Positions 1 to 7,675 of a stretch of 14,699 bases of DNA are shown piece after piece. The notes beneath the pieces were generated by a model. It ran no database searches and was not told the DNA's origin. It saw only the letters and a list, made by a program, of their open reading frames with translations. A program made the translations under genes and the position numbers. The stretch comes from CAZMSQ01 sp964569025 (GTDB lineage: Bacteria; Bacteroidota; Bacteroidia; Chitinophagales; Saprospiraceae). The stretch spans positions 1 to 14,699 of the forward strand of contig CAZMSQ010000048.1 of assembly GCA_964569025.1 (NCBI GenBank), read 5' to 3'. Every line of letters begins with the position of its first letter. The first letter of the stretch is position 1.

Positions 1-13
1 ATGCATCAGCTTT

Positions 14-3000
14 CTAATCCTTCTTTTTCTTCAAAGGATTCCACTTCTTCAGCTTTTCCTCCACAGACTCTTTTTTCGATTTCAGCAGACTATCCAGTTC
101 GCCTTTGGCCTTGTCTCCGAGTTCTTTTTTCAATGTTTCCTCTGCTTTTGCTTTTAGGGTATCAAGTTTTCCCTCAGCTTCTGTTTTCATTTTCTCTTTC
201 AGAGAATCCACCTGTGCGCTGGCTTTTGCTTTGAGGGTATCAATTTCCTGCTTCGCTTTTGCTTCCAGTTGTTGTTTTGCCGTATCAACTTTTTCAAGCG
301 CCTTTTCCTTCAGTCCTTCGAGCGCCTCTCCGGCCTGCTCTTTCAGGGCATCACCTACAGAGCCATCGCCACTTGTGCCGAGCAATTTCACAGTGACTTT
401 TGGTGCTTTCAGGCTTCCGGTGAGGCCAATTTCAAAATTGAACACATCGGCCGACCCGAGGTCAATGCCCAGTCGCGACGCTTGTTCTGACGCAAAATCA
501 AGACCCGACAGGGCCAGCTGGCCTGCTTCATTCCGCTTGATGCGTGAGCGGGGCACTTTGGCCAGTATGGTGTAGTCCATTCCCTCCCCGGCAATGCTGT
601 GTGAGCCACTGACCGTCATGGCGATGTCTTTGATTTCCAAATCGAAAGGCTCGACTGACAGGGTGCCATCGCTGACTTCAAACCAGTTTTTGGTATCCTG
701 AATTTGTAATTCCCGCCCAATGTCAAGTTGCAGCTTGTCCGAGACAGCGTTCAGAGGTCCGAAGTTTTCCAGCACTGCATCCAGAGTCTGCACGAATCCG
801 GCCATATCAAGGGTGCTGAAGTCGGGCATGAAGTCATCTCCGAGCTCACCGCTCATGGCCATTGTAGAGGTAAACGTGCCGGTCAGGGCCTTGCCAATGG
901 GAGCCAGTTTTTCAAATGTGTTGACAGCTGAGAATGTCTGGCCGAAGTCCAGATTCATCAGTTCGTAGCGAAAATCAAATTTCGGGTGGTCCGGCTCAGC
1001 GGTGTTATAGCCCCCCTCTATGCCCATGGTCCCGCCCAGCGCCTGCGCCCGTGCCTCAGTGATGCGCACCTCGCTGTCGGCCACCACCAATTGGCCCGTG
1101 ACAGATTGCAGGGTGAGGTCTGTATACCTCAGCTTGCTGACCTTGGCGCTCATGGCCAGGTTCAGGTTGGAGGGAATGAGAATGGGGGAGAGGGTGGATT
1201 CCTCCGCAGGAGCTTCCCCGGTTGCTTCAGCAGGGTCTTCTGTCATGAAGGGATTGAGGTCAATGACCTTCGAGGTGAGGTCCAGCCGACCCTCCAGATT
1301 CCCCTGCTCAAAGAGGTAGGCCCACCAGTTTGAGAGGCGTCCGGCAGCTTGGAAGTCAGACCCTTCGACCAGGATGGCTCCGTTGTCAAGAGCGAGGAGT
1401 TCCGGAGATAATGACCCCCGGATGGCTGCATTGCGAATGTCATAGTGCTCATACACAATGGTATCGGCACGCAGATCACATGAAAACGCAAACCGATTGA
1501 ACAGGCTGTCTGGATCAGTGGAGAATGAATCTGATGCTTCGTTATCTTCTGCAGGGGTTTCGTCCTCCGCCGGCATCCATTCTCCGACATCCAATCGCGG
1601 TGTAAAGGCCTGAAACCTGCCTGTCATGGTGCGGTCTGGTGTCAGCCATGCCAGAATGTTGTCAATGCGGCCCGATGCTTGCAAATCTGTATTCCCAAGA
1701 GCGGCCCGGAAGGTGGGGATGTCCACAAATTGCGGGGAGAAAGACATGGAGGCCTCTGAGACGCTGATGCGCGGCATTGCTGTCTGTTGGTAGTTGATCT
1801 GACTGGCGTTCAGGGTGCCATCAAGCACAATCCGGTCAAAGTCTTGTTTGTCAAAGTCAGACAGCCGTGCATCTGCCAGAAGATTTGCGGTGAGCAAACC
1901 GTCCATCTGCTCGACGCCTTCCATGGGGAATGCCCGTGCCAGCTTTGCCAGATCCAATTCACCCTCCAGACTGCCTTTCAAATTTGGATCTGACACCGGC
2001 GTTGTCAACCGGAATGACGCACTGACCGGCTGTCCGTCGAGGGCAAGGCTGAACTGCCGCACATCTGTCACCACATTGTCCGGATTCCCGTCCGGCGCTG
2101 ACACCCGGGCGTCTACCTGAATCTGGTCAACGCTCACTGGCAGATCGGGGTATTTGAATGCTCCGTTGTCAACCTTCAGCATCAGTTGCGTGGCCGGAAG
2201 CTGGCCGGTCAGGGCGTTGTAGGTGCCGGCAAACGAAGCAGCAAAATCAAATTGTCCGCTGGCGGAAACGTCTTCATACCCCTCGATAAAAGCCCCCGGA
2301 ATCAGAGACAAGAGATCCTTGAAATCGTTACCCGGCGCATTGAGAGACAGGTCAAGAGAGATTTCATTCCAGTCTTCATCCAGCGCTGTCATTGATCCTT
2401 CTGCGTTCAGCTTCAGGGCATTCACCACCAATGAATTGTCAATCAGAGAAAAGGCCATTTTCGCCATATCAGCCCGAATGCCGGCATCAAGGTCGACAGC
2501 TGCATCGGACAGCCAGGAAATTCCTCCGTATTCCGCAGTCAACGAGCCTATGGTGGTCTTGGTGCCGAGGGTATAGATATCCGTGCTGAGCTGGGCTGAG
2601 CCGGTATGGTTCAGATCGGAGATTGCCAGGAGAATTCCGCCGGGTTTATCTTTGTATACGATCTGTGCATCCTTGATGGAATAGCTTCTGATGTCTGCAG
2701 CCCATTCTGTTGCAGCCTCGCTATCTTGAGTTTCAGACTCCTCGGCTGTTTCTTCCACCACCATGATGTCATAATTGGCGATACCATCTGCAGCGATTAG
2801 CACATTGACCGAGGGGCTGATCAGATGGATGCCGGAAATGGTGTACGGCTGACTGGAACTGATGACCGACAACAGGTCAAGGGAAACCCCTATTTCGCGG
2901 GCAGCGAACAGCTCAATCCCTTCGAATTGATCAAGACCGGTGACCGATAGGTCCTGAATGCCAAGATGAAAATCCGGAAATGACCGAAATAAAGACAGGC

Positions 3001-3175
3001 TGACATCTGAAAAGTCGACCTCAGCACGGGATACCGACGCATTGATCTGTTCTTTGAGAACCTCCACAATCTGATCCCGAAACAAATACGGAATGGCAAT
3101 CATGGCAACAATCAGGACTGCGAGGGTGACGAAGGTGCCTTTCAGAATTCGCTTGAGGAGTTTTGGTGTATTCAT
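14..3175 (-). CDS. AsmA-family inner-membrane-anchored envelope protein with C-terminal helical repeat tail
   Basis: 1053 residues. A single N-terminal membrane segment (about residues 13-32, after a Lys/Arg-rich start) is followed by a long beta-rich body. The body begins with the AsmA-type N-terminal pattern (short helix, then 'SLSLFRSFPDFHLGI' and 'LFAAREIGVSLDLL'), and about residues 780-935 match the AsmA C-terminal type, ending in 'LTGSLKAPKVTVKLL'. AsmA/YhdP/TamB relatives are known to span the periplasm and help phospholipid transport or outer-membrane assembly; that role here is inference. Three acidic, probably disordered stretches interrupt the body (about residues 137-158, 533-557, 644-664). 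The last 117 residues (937-1053) are a Lys/Glu/Ala-rich amphipathic helix with recurring 'DTLKAKA'-like units and a poly-Lys end. The ATG at 3175 has no Shine-Dalgarno. It lies 115 bp after valS on the same strand, with a possible terminator between, so it may have its own promoter. The family call is firm; the exact substrate is unknown. Confidence 0.88.
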   Translation of the reverse strand: MNTPKLLKRILKGTFVTLAVLIVAMIAIPYLFRDQIVEVLKEQINASVSRAEVDFSDVSLSLFRSFPDFHLGIQDLSVTGLDQFEGIELFAAREIGVSLDLLSVISSSQPYTISGIHLISPSVNVLIAADGIANYDIMVVEETAEESETQDSEAATEWAADIRSYSIKDAQIVYKDKPGGILLAISDLNHTGSAQLSTDIYTLGTKTTIGSLTAEYGGISWLSDAAVDLDAGIRADMAKMAFSLIDNSLVVNALKLNAEGSMTALDEDWNEISLDLSLNAPGNDFKDLLSLIPGAFIEGYEDVSASGQFDFAASFAGTYNALTGQLPATQLMLKVDNGAFKYPDLPVSVDQIQVDARVSAPDGNPDNVVTDVRQFSLALDGQPVSASFRLTTPVSDPNLKGSLEGELDLAKLARAFPMEGVEQMDGLLTANLLADARLSDFDKQDFDRIVLDGTLNASQINYQQTAMPRISVSEASMSFSPQFVDIPTFRAALGNTDLQASGRIDNILAWLTPDRTMTGRFQAFTPRLDVGEWMPAEDETPAEDNEASDSFSTDPDSLFNRFAFSCDLRADTIVYEHYDIRNAAIRGSLSPELLALDNGAILVEGSDFQAAGRLSNWWAYLFEQGNLEGRLDLTSKVIDLNPFMTEDPAEATGEAPAEESTLSPILIPSNLNLAMSAKVSKLRYTDLTLQSVTGQLVVADSEVRITEARAQALGGTMGIEGGYNTAEPDHPKFDFRYELMNLDFGQTFSAVNTFEKLAPIGKALTGTFTSTMAMSGELGDDFMPDFSTLDMAGFVQTLDAVLENFGPLNAVSDKLQLDIGRELQIQDTKNWFEVSDGTLSVEPFDLEIKDIAMTVSGSHSIAGEGMDYTILAKVPRSRIKRNEAGQLALSGLDFASEQASRLGIDLGSADVFNFEIGLTGSLKAPKVTVKLLGTSGDGSVGDALKEQAGEALEGLKEKALEKVDTAKQQLEAKAKQEIDTLKAKASAQVDSLKEKMKTEAEGKLDTLKAKAEETLKKELGDKAKGELDSLLKSKKESVEEKLKKWNPLKKKKD
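17..367 (-). repeat. Imperfect LKAKA-type amphipathic helical repeats in the AsmA C-terminus
   Basis: Within residues 937-1053 the motif [VIL]-D-[TS]-[AL]-K/L recurs (VDTAK, IDTLK, VDSLK, LDTLK, LDSLL) at spacings of 15, 11, 15 and 23 residues. Spacings of 11 and 15 match hendecad and pentadecad periodicities rather than a pure heptad coiled coil. The segment has very few aromatics (one Trp near the end) and is extremely rich in Lys, Glu and Ala. It is a protein-level repeat; the DNA repeats are degenerate. Confidence 0.7.
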
Positions 3176-3207
3176 GTGTGGTTCAATTGTTTGTGGTTAC
3201 AAGGTTT

Positions 3208-3241
3208 GAAAAAGCCGGGATGGTCTCACACATCAGGCTTT
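3208..3241 (-). terminator. Possible intrinsic terminator after valS
   Basis: Read on the minus strand, the arms AAAGCC (3236-3241) and GGCTTT (3211-3216) pair. They extend, across a small internal bulge, into GATG (3231-3234) and CATC (3219-3222) around a loop of about 8 nt. Five T residues follow (minus-strand reading of the A-run 3209-3213), partly overlapping the stem. It starts about 50 nt past the valS stop and lies in the only sizeable gap in the cluster. The stem is modest, so termination may be partial. Confidence 0.42.
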
Positions 3242-3290
3242 CCACACATGCAACGTCAAACCACCACGAAAAATTGGATGCGTCTTTCCT

Positions 3291-6017
3291 CTATTCACAG
3301 CCCAGCTGGCGAATACTTTCTTCCAGGATCTTGATCCGCTCTTGCCCGTCGGCCAACTTTTTTCGCTCGTTGGCCACCACCTGTTCGGGGGCGTTGCTGA
3401 CGAAGCGCTCATTCTCCAATTTTTTCAACACCTGCCTGACAAACCCTTGCTGGTAGGCCAGATCTTCCTTGAGCCGTGCACACTCTGCTTCTGTGTCAAT
3501 GGATTGCTCAACGGCGACAAAATATTTGCCTGTGTCGGAAATAAAGGACAGCGTATTGGGGATGTCATCTTCGGCAGTCATGGACAAGCTTTTGAGGTTG
3601 CCGAGTTTGCAAACCATATCGTTCAGACCTTCGATTTCAAACAGGGTTTTGGTCGATTCGCTGAGTTGCACGTAGACATCCAGCGCTTCAGACATCTTGA
3701 TGCCGTTTTTGTTCCGCAAATCTCTCAACTTGCTCACCACATCGCGGGCTATATCGAGATGCTTGAGAAAGCCCTCATCAAACTGACCGGCTGCGGGCCA
3801 TGCGCTGATGGTGCAGTCTTCGCCATTCTTGCGTTGTCTGAGTTGGTGCCAGATTTCTTCAGTGACAAAGGGCAAGAATGGGTGGAGAATGGTCATCATT
3901 TGCTCAAACAATCCGATGGTTGCATTCCGCGTGGTTTCATCAATGGGCTGGCCATAGGCCGGTTTGATCATTTCGAGATACCAGGAGCAGAAATCGTCCC
4001 AAATGAAGGTATAGAGGGAGATAATCGCATCTGAAAGCCGGTATTCCCGGAGCAGCTCATTGAGCTGATGGGTGGTGGCGGCCAGTTTATGGGTAAGCCA
4101 CTTGACGGCAAGTGCATTGACCAGGGGCTGGGGAGTGTTCTCATCCTGAGGCCATCCCTGAATGAGTCTCAGGGCATTCCACATTTTATTGCAAAAGTTC
4201 AAACCCTGCTCGCAGGCTTTGCTTTCATTGCGAACCTCACCAGTTTGCTCATCAAAGGGGGCATCAAAAATGATATCATTCCCTGCCGATGCAGACGAGA
4301 GCATGCCGAACCGCACCCCGTCTGCCCCGTATCGATCGATCAGAGCCAGAGCATCGGGGGAGTTGCCGAGAGACTTGGACATTTTTCGGCGCTTGTTGTC
4401 CCGCACCATGCCGGTAAAAAACACTTCGTGGAATGGTGCGATGCCTTTTTTGTCTGCAGTTTCGGGCCCAAGCAGTTCCGGAGCCCATTCATAGCCCGCC
4501 ATAATCATTCTGGCAACCCAGAAAAACATGATGTCCCAGCCTGTTACAAGGAGGTTGGTCGGATAGTAATACCGCAATTCATCCGGTTTATCGAACCCGT
4601 CGAACACAGTCAGCGGCCACAGCCATGAGGAAAACCAGGTGTCGACCACGTCATCGTCCTGCTTCAGGTCTGCAAGGGTCAGGGTGTTATTGCCGGATTC
4701 CTTTCGCGCCATTTCGAGTGCCTCTTCCGGTGTCTCGGCCACTATGACATGCTCTTTGTAGTACCATGCCGGAATCCGCTGCCCCCACCACAGCTGTCGG
4801 GAGATACACCAGTCTCGCACATTCTCTTCCCGAAGCCAGCTGTTGTACATATTCCAAAAATGCTCCGGATAAAACCTGACATCCCCGCTGCTGACTGCTT
4901 CAAGTGCTGTGGTTGCAAATTCATCCATTTTCAAAAACCACTGCTCCGTCAGCCGTGGCTCAACGACTGCATTGGTGCGTTCTGACCGACCCACTTTATT
5001 GCGATAATCCTCAATTTTGTCGATATGCCCGAGGTCCTGAAGCTGCCTGACAATCTTCCGCCGGACCTCAAAACGGTCTTCTCCGACAAAGAAGCCTGCA
5101 GCTTCTGACATGGTGCCATCAGGATGAAACACATCAATGACTTCAAGCCCATGCCTGTGTCCGATTTCATAGTCGTTGGCATCATGTGCCGGAGTGACCT
5201 TTAGGGCCCCTGTTCCGAAGTCGGACTCCACATAGGTGTCGAAAATAATCGGTACAGCCCGCTCACAAAGCGGCACAATGGCCCGTTTGCCGCGCAGATG
5301 GGCATACCGCTCATCGTCGGGATGCACTGCCACGGCGGTGTCACCGAGGAGGGTCTCAGGGCGAGTCGTGGCAATGGTGACGAATTCATTCTCATCACCT
5401 CCCTCAATCCGGTAATTGATGTGAAACAGTCTGGATTGCTCCTCGGCATACAGTACTTCCTCGTTTGAGAGCACGGTCAGAGCCTCGGGGTCCCAGTTGG
5501 TGATACGCAAGCCGCGGTAAAGGCGACCTTTGCGATACAGATCGACAAATGCTTTTATGACGGCCCTTGACAAGGACTCTTCCATGGTAAAGCGCGTACG
5601 TTCCCAGTCGCAAGAGGCCCCCAGCCGTTTCAGCTGATCGAGAATGATGCCGCCGTATTCAGCTTTCCACTCAAAGGCATGTCTGAGGAATTCTTCGCGC
5701 GAAATATCTGACTTTCGGATTCCTTTTTCCCGGAGCCTATGTACCACCTTGGCTTCTGTAGCAATAGAAGCGTGGTCGGTACCGGGCACCCAGCAGGCGT
5801 TCTTGCCTTCCAGGCGTGCCTTGCGGATGTAGATGTCCTGAATCGTATTGTTCAGCATGTGACCCATGTGTAGGACACCGGTCACGTTGGGAGGAGGGAT
5901 GACAATGGTGTATGCCTCGCGCTCGTCTGGTTCTGAATGGAAATAGTTGTGCTCCATCCAATGGGCATACCACTTGCTTTCAGTTTCTGAGGGGGAGTAG
6001 CGTTTGGAAAGGCTCAT
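3291..6017 (-). CDS. valS: Valine--tRNA ligase (ValRS)
   Basis: A cytoplasmic class Ia aminoacyl-tRNA synthetase that charges tRNA-Val with valine and edits misactivated threonine. From the ATG at 6017 (908 residues) the motifs are: HIGH-type H-M-G-H at 50-53 after 'PPPNVTGVL'; editing (CP1) domain with 'TTRPETLLGDTAVAVHP' near 217-233 and 'TPAHDANDYEIGHRHG' near 275-290; W-D at 494-495 in 'VTGWDIMFFWVARM'; and KMSKS at 545-549. These are followed by a helical anticodon-binding domain and a C-terminal coiled-coil arm (about 845-908) that contacts the tRNA elbow. All motifs are intact and the length is normal. The frame opens further upstream to a TTG at 6035 that overlaps the phosphatase stop. 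I prefer the ATG at 6017, 14 bp past that stop; neither start has a good Shine-Dalgarno. Close spacing suggests co-transcription with the phosphatase. Confidence 0.97.
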   Translation of the reverse strand: MSLSKRYSPSETESKWYAHWMEHNYFHSEPDEREAYTIVIPPPNVTGVLHMGHMLNNTIQDIYIRKARLEGKNACWVPGTDHASIATEAKVVHRLREKGIRKSDISREEFLRHAFEWKAEYGGIILDQLKRLGASCDWERTRFTMEESLSRAVIKAFVDLYRKGRLYRGLRITNWDPEALTVLSNEEVLYAEEQSRLFHINYRIEGGDENEFVTIATTRPETLLGDTAVAVHPDDERYAHLRGKRAIVPLCERAVPIIFDTYVESDFGTGALKVTPAHDANDYEIGHRHGLEVIDVFHPDGTMSEAAGFFVGEDRFEVRRKIVRQLQDLGHIDKIEDYRNKVGRSERTNAVVEPRLTEQWFLKMDEFATTALEAVSSGDVRFYPEHFWNMYNSWLREENVRDWCISRQLWWGQRIPAWYYKEHVIVAETPEEALEMARKESGNNTLTLADLKQDDDVVDTWFSSWLWPLTVFDGFDKPDELRYYYPTNLLVTGWDIMFFWVARMIMAGYEWAPELLGPETADKKGIAPFHEVFFTGMVRDNKRRKMSKSLGNSPDALALIDRYGADGVRFGMLSSASAGNDIIFDAPFDEQTGEVRNESKACEQGLNFCNKMWNALRLIQGWPQDENTPQPLVNALAVKWLTHKLAATTHQLNELLREYRLSDAIISLYTFIWDDFCSWYLEMIKPAYGQPIDETTRNATIGLFEQMMTILHPFLPFVTEEIWHQLRQRKNGEDCTISAWPAAGQFDEGFLKHLDIARDVVSKLRDLRNKNGIKMSEALDVYVQLSESTKTLFEIEGLNDMVCKLGNLKSLSMTAEDDIPNTLSFISDTGKYFVAVEQSIDTEAECARLKEDLAYQQGFVRQVLKKLENERFVSNAPEQVVANERKKLADGQERIKILEESIRQLGCE

Positions 6018-6031
6018 ATGCGTTTGGGCTT

Positions 6032-6676
6032 TCAAGAGACCTGATAATCAAATTCAAGGATATGGGCAGCGCCGGATTCCCGGCAGATGACCACAAAAAA
6101 CCGACTGTATTCGTCGGGTTGCAATTCGTCATATTGAAGCGAATGAATCGCCTCATTGAGCAGAGCCGGCACCGTATTCTGATGACCCACAATGAGTGAT
6201 GCTCCACCATCGAGTTGGGCATGCATGCGCATCAGAAGGTGGCCTGGTGGAAAAGGGGAGTAGAGATGTACTTCGAGGTCATGTGCGGCAGCTGTGGGAG
6301 CTGCAGTTTGCTGTGCCCGCTTCAAATCTGTAGCCAGTACCTCAGTGATGCACGCTCCTTTGAGAATGTCTGCCAGTCGCTGTGCCCGCCTCAGTCCCGC
6401 TTCTGTCAATCCGGCGTCCCAACCCAATCCCTTTTCGGCATGTCTGACCACAAACAAAAGACGATACGGCTCTGTGTCCGATACCGGCAATTGCATTGTT
6501 TTTTGGCCGTCAAGGAATACCTGTGTACCCTCAATTTTCTGTATGTCCATGGATGCCTGAATCTGTCTGCTTCGAAGCCGCAAAGATAGCAGAAGTTGTG
6601 CGTATGTCACATCATCCAACCCCCAGTCGATGGCGACCGCTTTGATTTTTCCTTCGGAAAATGTCTGTTTTGTCAT
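6032..6676 (-). CDS. Histidine phosphatase family protein (SixA-like)
   Basis: A member of the histidine phosphatase (phosphoglycerate mutase-like) superfamily, in which a catalytic His is transiently phosphorylated. The signature R-H-A-E-K with His79 (numbering from the ATG at 6676) follows the strand 'RLLFVV'. Next come 'LTEAGLRRAQRLADIL', 'VLATDLKRAQQTAAP' (conserved Arg) and the second catalytic His165 in 'IVGHQNT'. RHA instead of RHG resembles SixA-type phosphohistidine phosphatases, but the substrate cannot be read from sequence. The start is uncertain. The frame is open back to a GTG at 6733, with ATGs at 6676 (214 residues), 6550 (172) and 6496 (154, typical family length, preceded by an A-rich stretch). 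I report 6676 because the extension has no stops and a protein-like composition, but 6496 is a serious alternative. The gene lies directly upstream of valS. Confidence 0.85.
   Translation of the reverse strand: MTKQTFSEGKIKAVAIDWGLDDVTYAQLLLSLRLRSRQIQASMDIQKIEGTQVFLDGQKTMQLPVSDTEPYRLLFVVRHAEKGLGWDAGLTEAGLRRAQRLADILKGACITEVLATDLKRAQQTAAPTAAAHDLEVHLYSPFPPGHLLMRMHAQLDGGASLIVGHQNTVPALLNEAIHSLQYDELQPDEYSRFFVVICRESGAAHILEFDYQVS
6581..6611 (-). promoter_or_regulatory. Candidate Bacteroidota-type promoter for the phosphatase/valS cluster
   Basis: On the minus strand TATCTTTG (6581-6588) matches the Bacteroidota -7 consensus TAnnTTTG exactly. TGTG (6608-6611), one mismatch from the -33 TTTG, lies 19 nt upstream, which is the usual spacing. 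If used, transcription would begin near 6574, inside the longer versions of the phosphatase frame, and would favour the ATG at 6550 or 6496. An exact 6-base match can arise by chance, so this is tentative. Confidence 0.25.
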
Positions 6677-6725
6677 TGCACACAACAAAAGACGGCGAAT
6701 ACGCATCTTTAAAAGAGGCACACAG

Positions 6726-6745
6726 TGACACACAGAATTCTGTCA
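6726..6745. promoter_or_regulatory. Palindrome immediately upstream of the sigma-factor start
   Basis: A perfect 12-bp palindrome, ACAGAATTCTGT (6732-6743), lies inside an outer inverted repeat TGACA (6726-6730) / TGTCA (6741-6745). It ends a few bases before the ATG at 6750, between two divergent genes. It could be an operator for a dimeric regulator. The outer arms could also form a weak mRNA stem over the ribosome-loading region. No binding protein is known. Confidence 0.35.
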
Positions 6746-6749
6746 GGTG

Positions 6750-7283
6750 ATGAATCCGGATATTTTAAAACGGTGTAAACTGGGCGAGCGCAGCGCTCAG
6801 AGAGCGGTGTATGAACGGTATTCCCCTCTGATGCTGGGTCTGTGCATGAGGTATTTTTCTGACCGCTCGCAAGCCGAAGGCGTCATGGTAGAAGGGATGT
6901 TCAAGGTGTTGACCCGCATCGATCAGTTTTCGGGCAGCGGAAGTTTTGAAGGGTGGGTGCGCCGCACCATGGTCAATGAATGCCTCATGGTCCTTCGAAA
7001 AGAGGTCCGGTTTATTGAAGACCTCAGCGAACGAGAAATTGCCCTGCCGGATGCTACGGGAACAGACGACACCCTGCATGAGCAAGAAATTCTGACGCTC
7101 ATCCAATCGCTGCCTGCCGGGTATCGGACGGTGTTTAACCTGTATGTCATAGAGGGGTACAAACACCGGGAAATCGCAGAGCTTCTTGAAATCAGTATCA
7201 ACACATCCAAATCACAATTGCTCCTGGCCCGTAAACGGCTTCAGGAAATGATCCGGGAGCGAGAAACCTATCTGAATCTATGA
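6750..7283 (+). CDS. RNA polymerase sigma factor, ECF / sigma-70 family
   Basis: 177 residues from the ATG at 6750; a GTG one codon upstream (6747) is also possible. Sigma region 2 spans about residues 15-85 ('AVYERYSPLMLGLCMRYF', then 'FSGSGSFEGWVRRTMVNECL'). Sigma region 4 spans about 115-165, with the helix-turn-helix 'GYKHREIAELLEISINTSKSQ' type typical of Bacteroidota ECF factors. It should direct core RNA polymerase to a small regulon. In region 2.2 the usual acidic-x-x-Gln-Glu pattern (as in 'DAEDLVQE') reads 'QAEGVMVE', losing the common Asp and Gln. Its stop overlaps the next start (ATGA), implying translational coupling to the membrane protein that follows. AGG sits only 2 nt before the ATG, too close for a standard Shine-Dalgarno. 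Confidence 0.92.
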   Translation: MNPDILKRCKLGERSAQRAVYERYSPLMLGLCMRYFSDRSQAEGVMVEGMFKVLTRIDQFSGSGSFEGWVRRTMVNECLMVLRKEVRFIEDLSEREIALPDATGTDDTLHEQEILTLIQSLPAGYRTVFNLYVIEGYKHREIAELLEISINTSKSQLLLARKRLQEMIRERETYLNL

Positions 7284-7645
7284 AACCTCAAAAGCACCTT
7301 ATGCCATTCTCACCCCATCAGGTTGATGCCCTGCAGCAACTACGTGTGGAGCCCGGTCCGGAATCCTGGACCAGCATTGACGCCATGCTGTCAGGACCTG
7401 ATGCGGAGAGGAGTCCGATGTGGATTCGGCTTGCTAAGCGCAGAATGCCTGCCATCGCTGCTTCCGTTGCAGCTGCGCTGTTGATTGTTGGCGGACTGTA
7501 CGCACTCAGGAAGACAGAGATGCAGCCGCCCCTCCATGTTGACAACAGAGCAGTCGAGTGGATTCTGTCTGCTCCGGATGGTGCGACGACGCAAAGAATC
7601 AATGACGCCTACCAGGCATACCGGTCCGCAGGAATGATTCAGTAA
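7280..7645 (+). CDS. Small single-pass membrane protein, probable anti-sigma factor
   Basis: 121 residues. Its start ATG overlaps the sigma-factor stop (ATGA). The N-terminal cytoplasmic part (about 1-55) contains 'PGPESWTSIDAML', like the short W-x-x-[IL] segment seen in Bacteroidota proteins encoded after ECF sigma genes. One membrane helix (about 56-76, 'MPAIAASVAAALLIVGGLYA') is followed by a periplasmic tail of about 45 residues. It lacks the His-x3-Cys-x2-Cys zinc anti-sigma motif. The assignment rests on coupling, topology and resemblance rather than a recognised domain. The short tail suggests any signal would be sensed by a partner or by proteolysis. Confidence 0.7.
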   Translation: MKPQKHLMPFSPHQVDALQQLRVEPGPESWTSIDAMLSGPDAERSPMWIRLAKRRMPAIAASVAAALLIVGGLYALRKTEMQPPLHVDNRAVEWILSAPDGATTQRINDAYQAYRSAGMIQ

Positions 7646-7675
7646 CCGATGGTGAGAAAGAGACTCCCTGAAGGG

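Noticed and set aside
3177..3198. Direct repeat TGTGGTT, period 15, upstream of the AsmA start
   Set aside because: Two 7-bp copies only; this is easily chance and no promoter element lies nearby.
3342..4034. 230-codon plus-strand open frame
   Set aside because: It is antisense to valS, which is fully conserved with all catalytic motifs. The translation shows no family features.
4068..4628. 186-codon plus-strand open frame
   Set aside because: Antisense shadow of the valS catalytic and KMSKS region.
6645..6662. TTTTCC-TTC-GGAAAA hairpin between the divergent genes
   Set aside because: It is short, with a 3-nt loop and no adjacent T-run, and it lies inside the open phosphatase frame. It is not supportable as a terminator or riboswitch.
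6676..6704. E. coli-style promoter TTGCAC-N17-ATACGC for the sigma gene
   Set aside because: The -10 is poor, and this group normally uses the TAnnTTTG type of element.
6765..7166. 133-codon minus-strand open frame opposite the sigma factor
   Set aside because: The sigma factor is clearly the coding strand, with regions 2 and 4 recognisable.
7646..7675. Bidirectional terminator between the convergent anti-sigma and DUF697 genes
   Set aside because: The only pairing is CCCT/AGGG with a 2-nt gap, which cannot form a stable stem, and there is no T-run.
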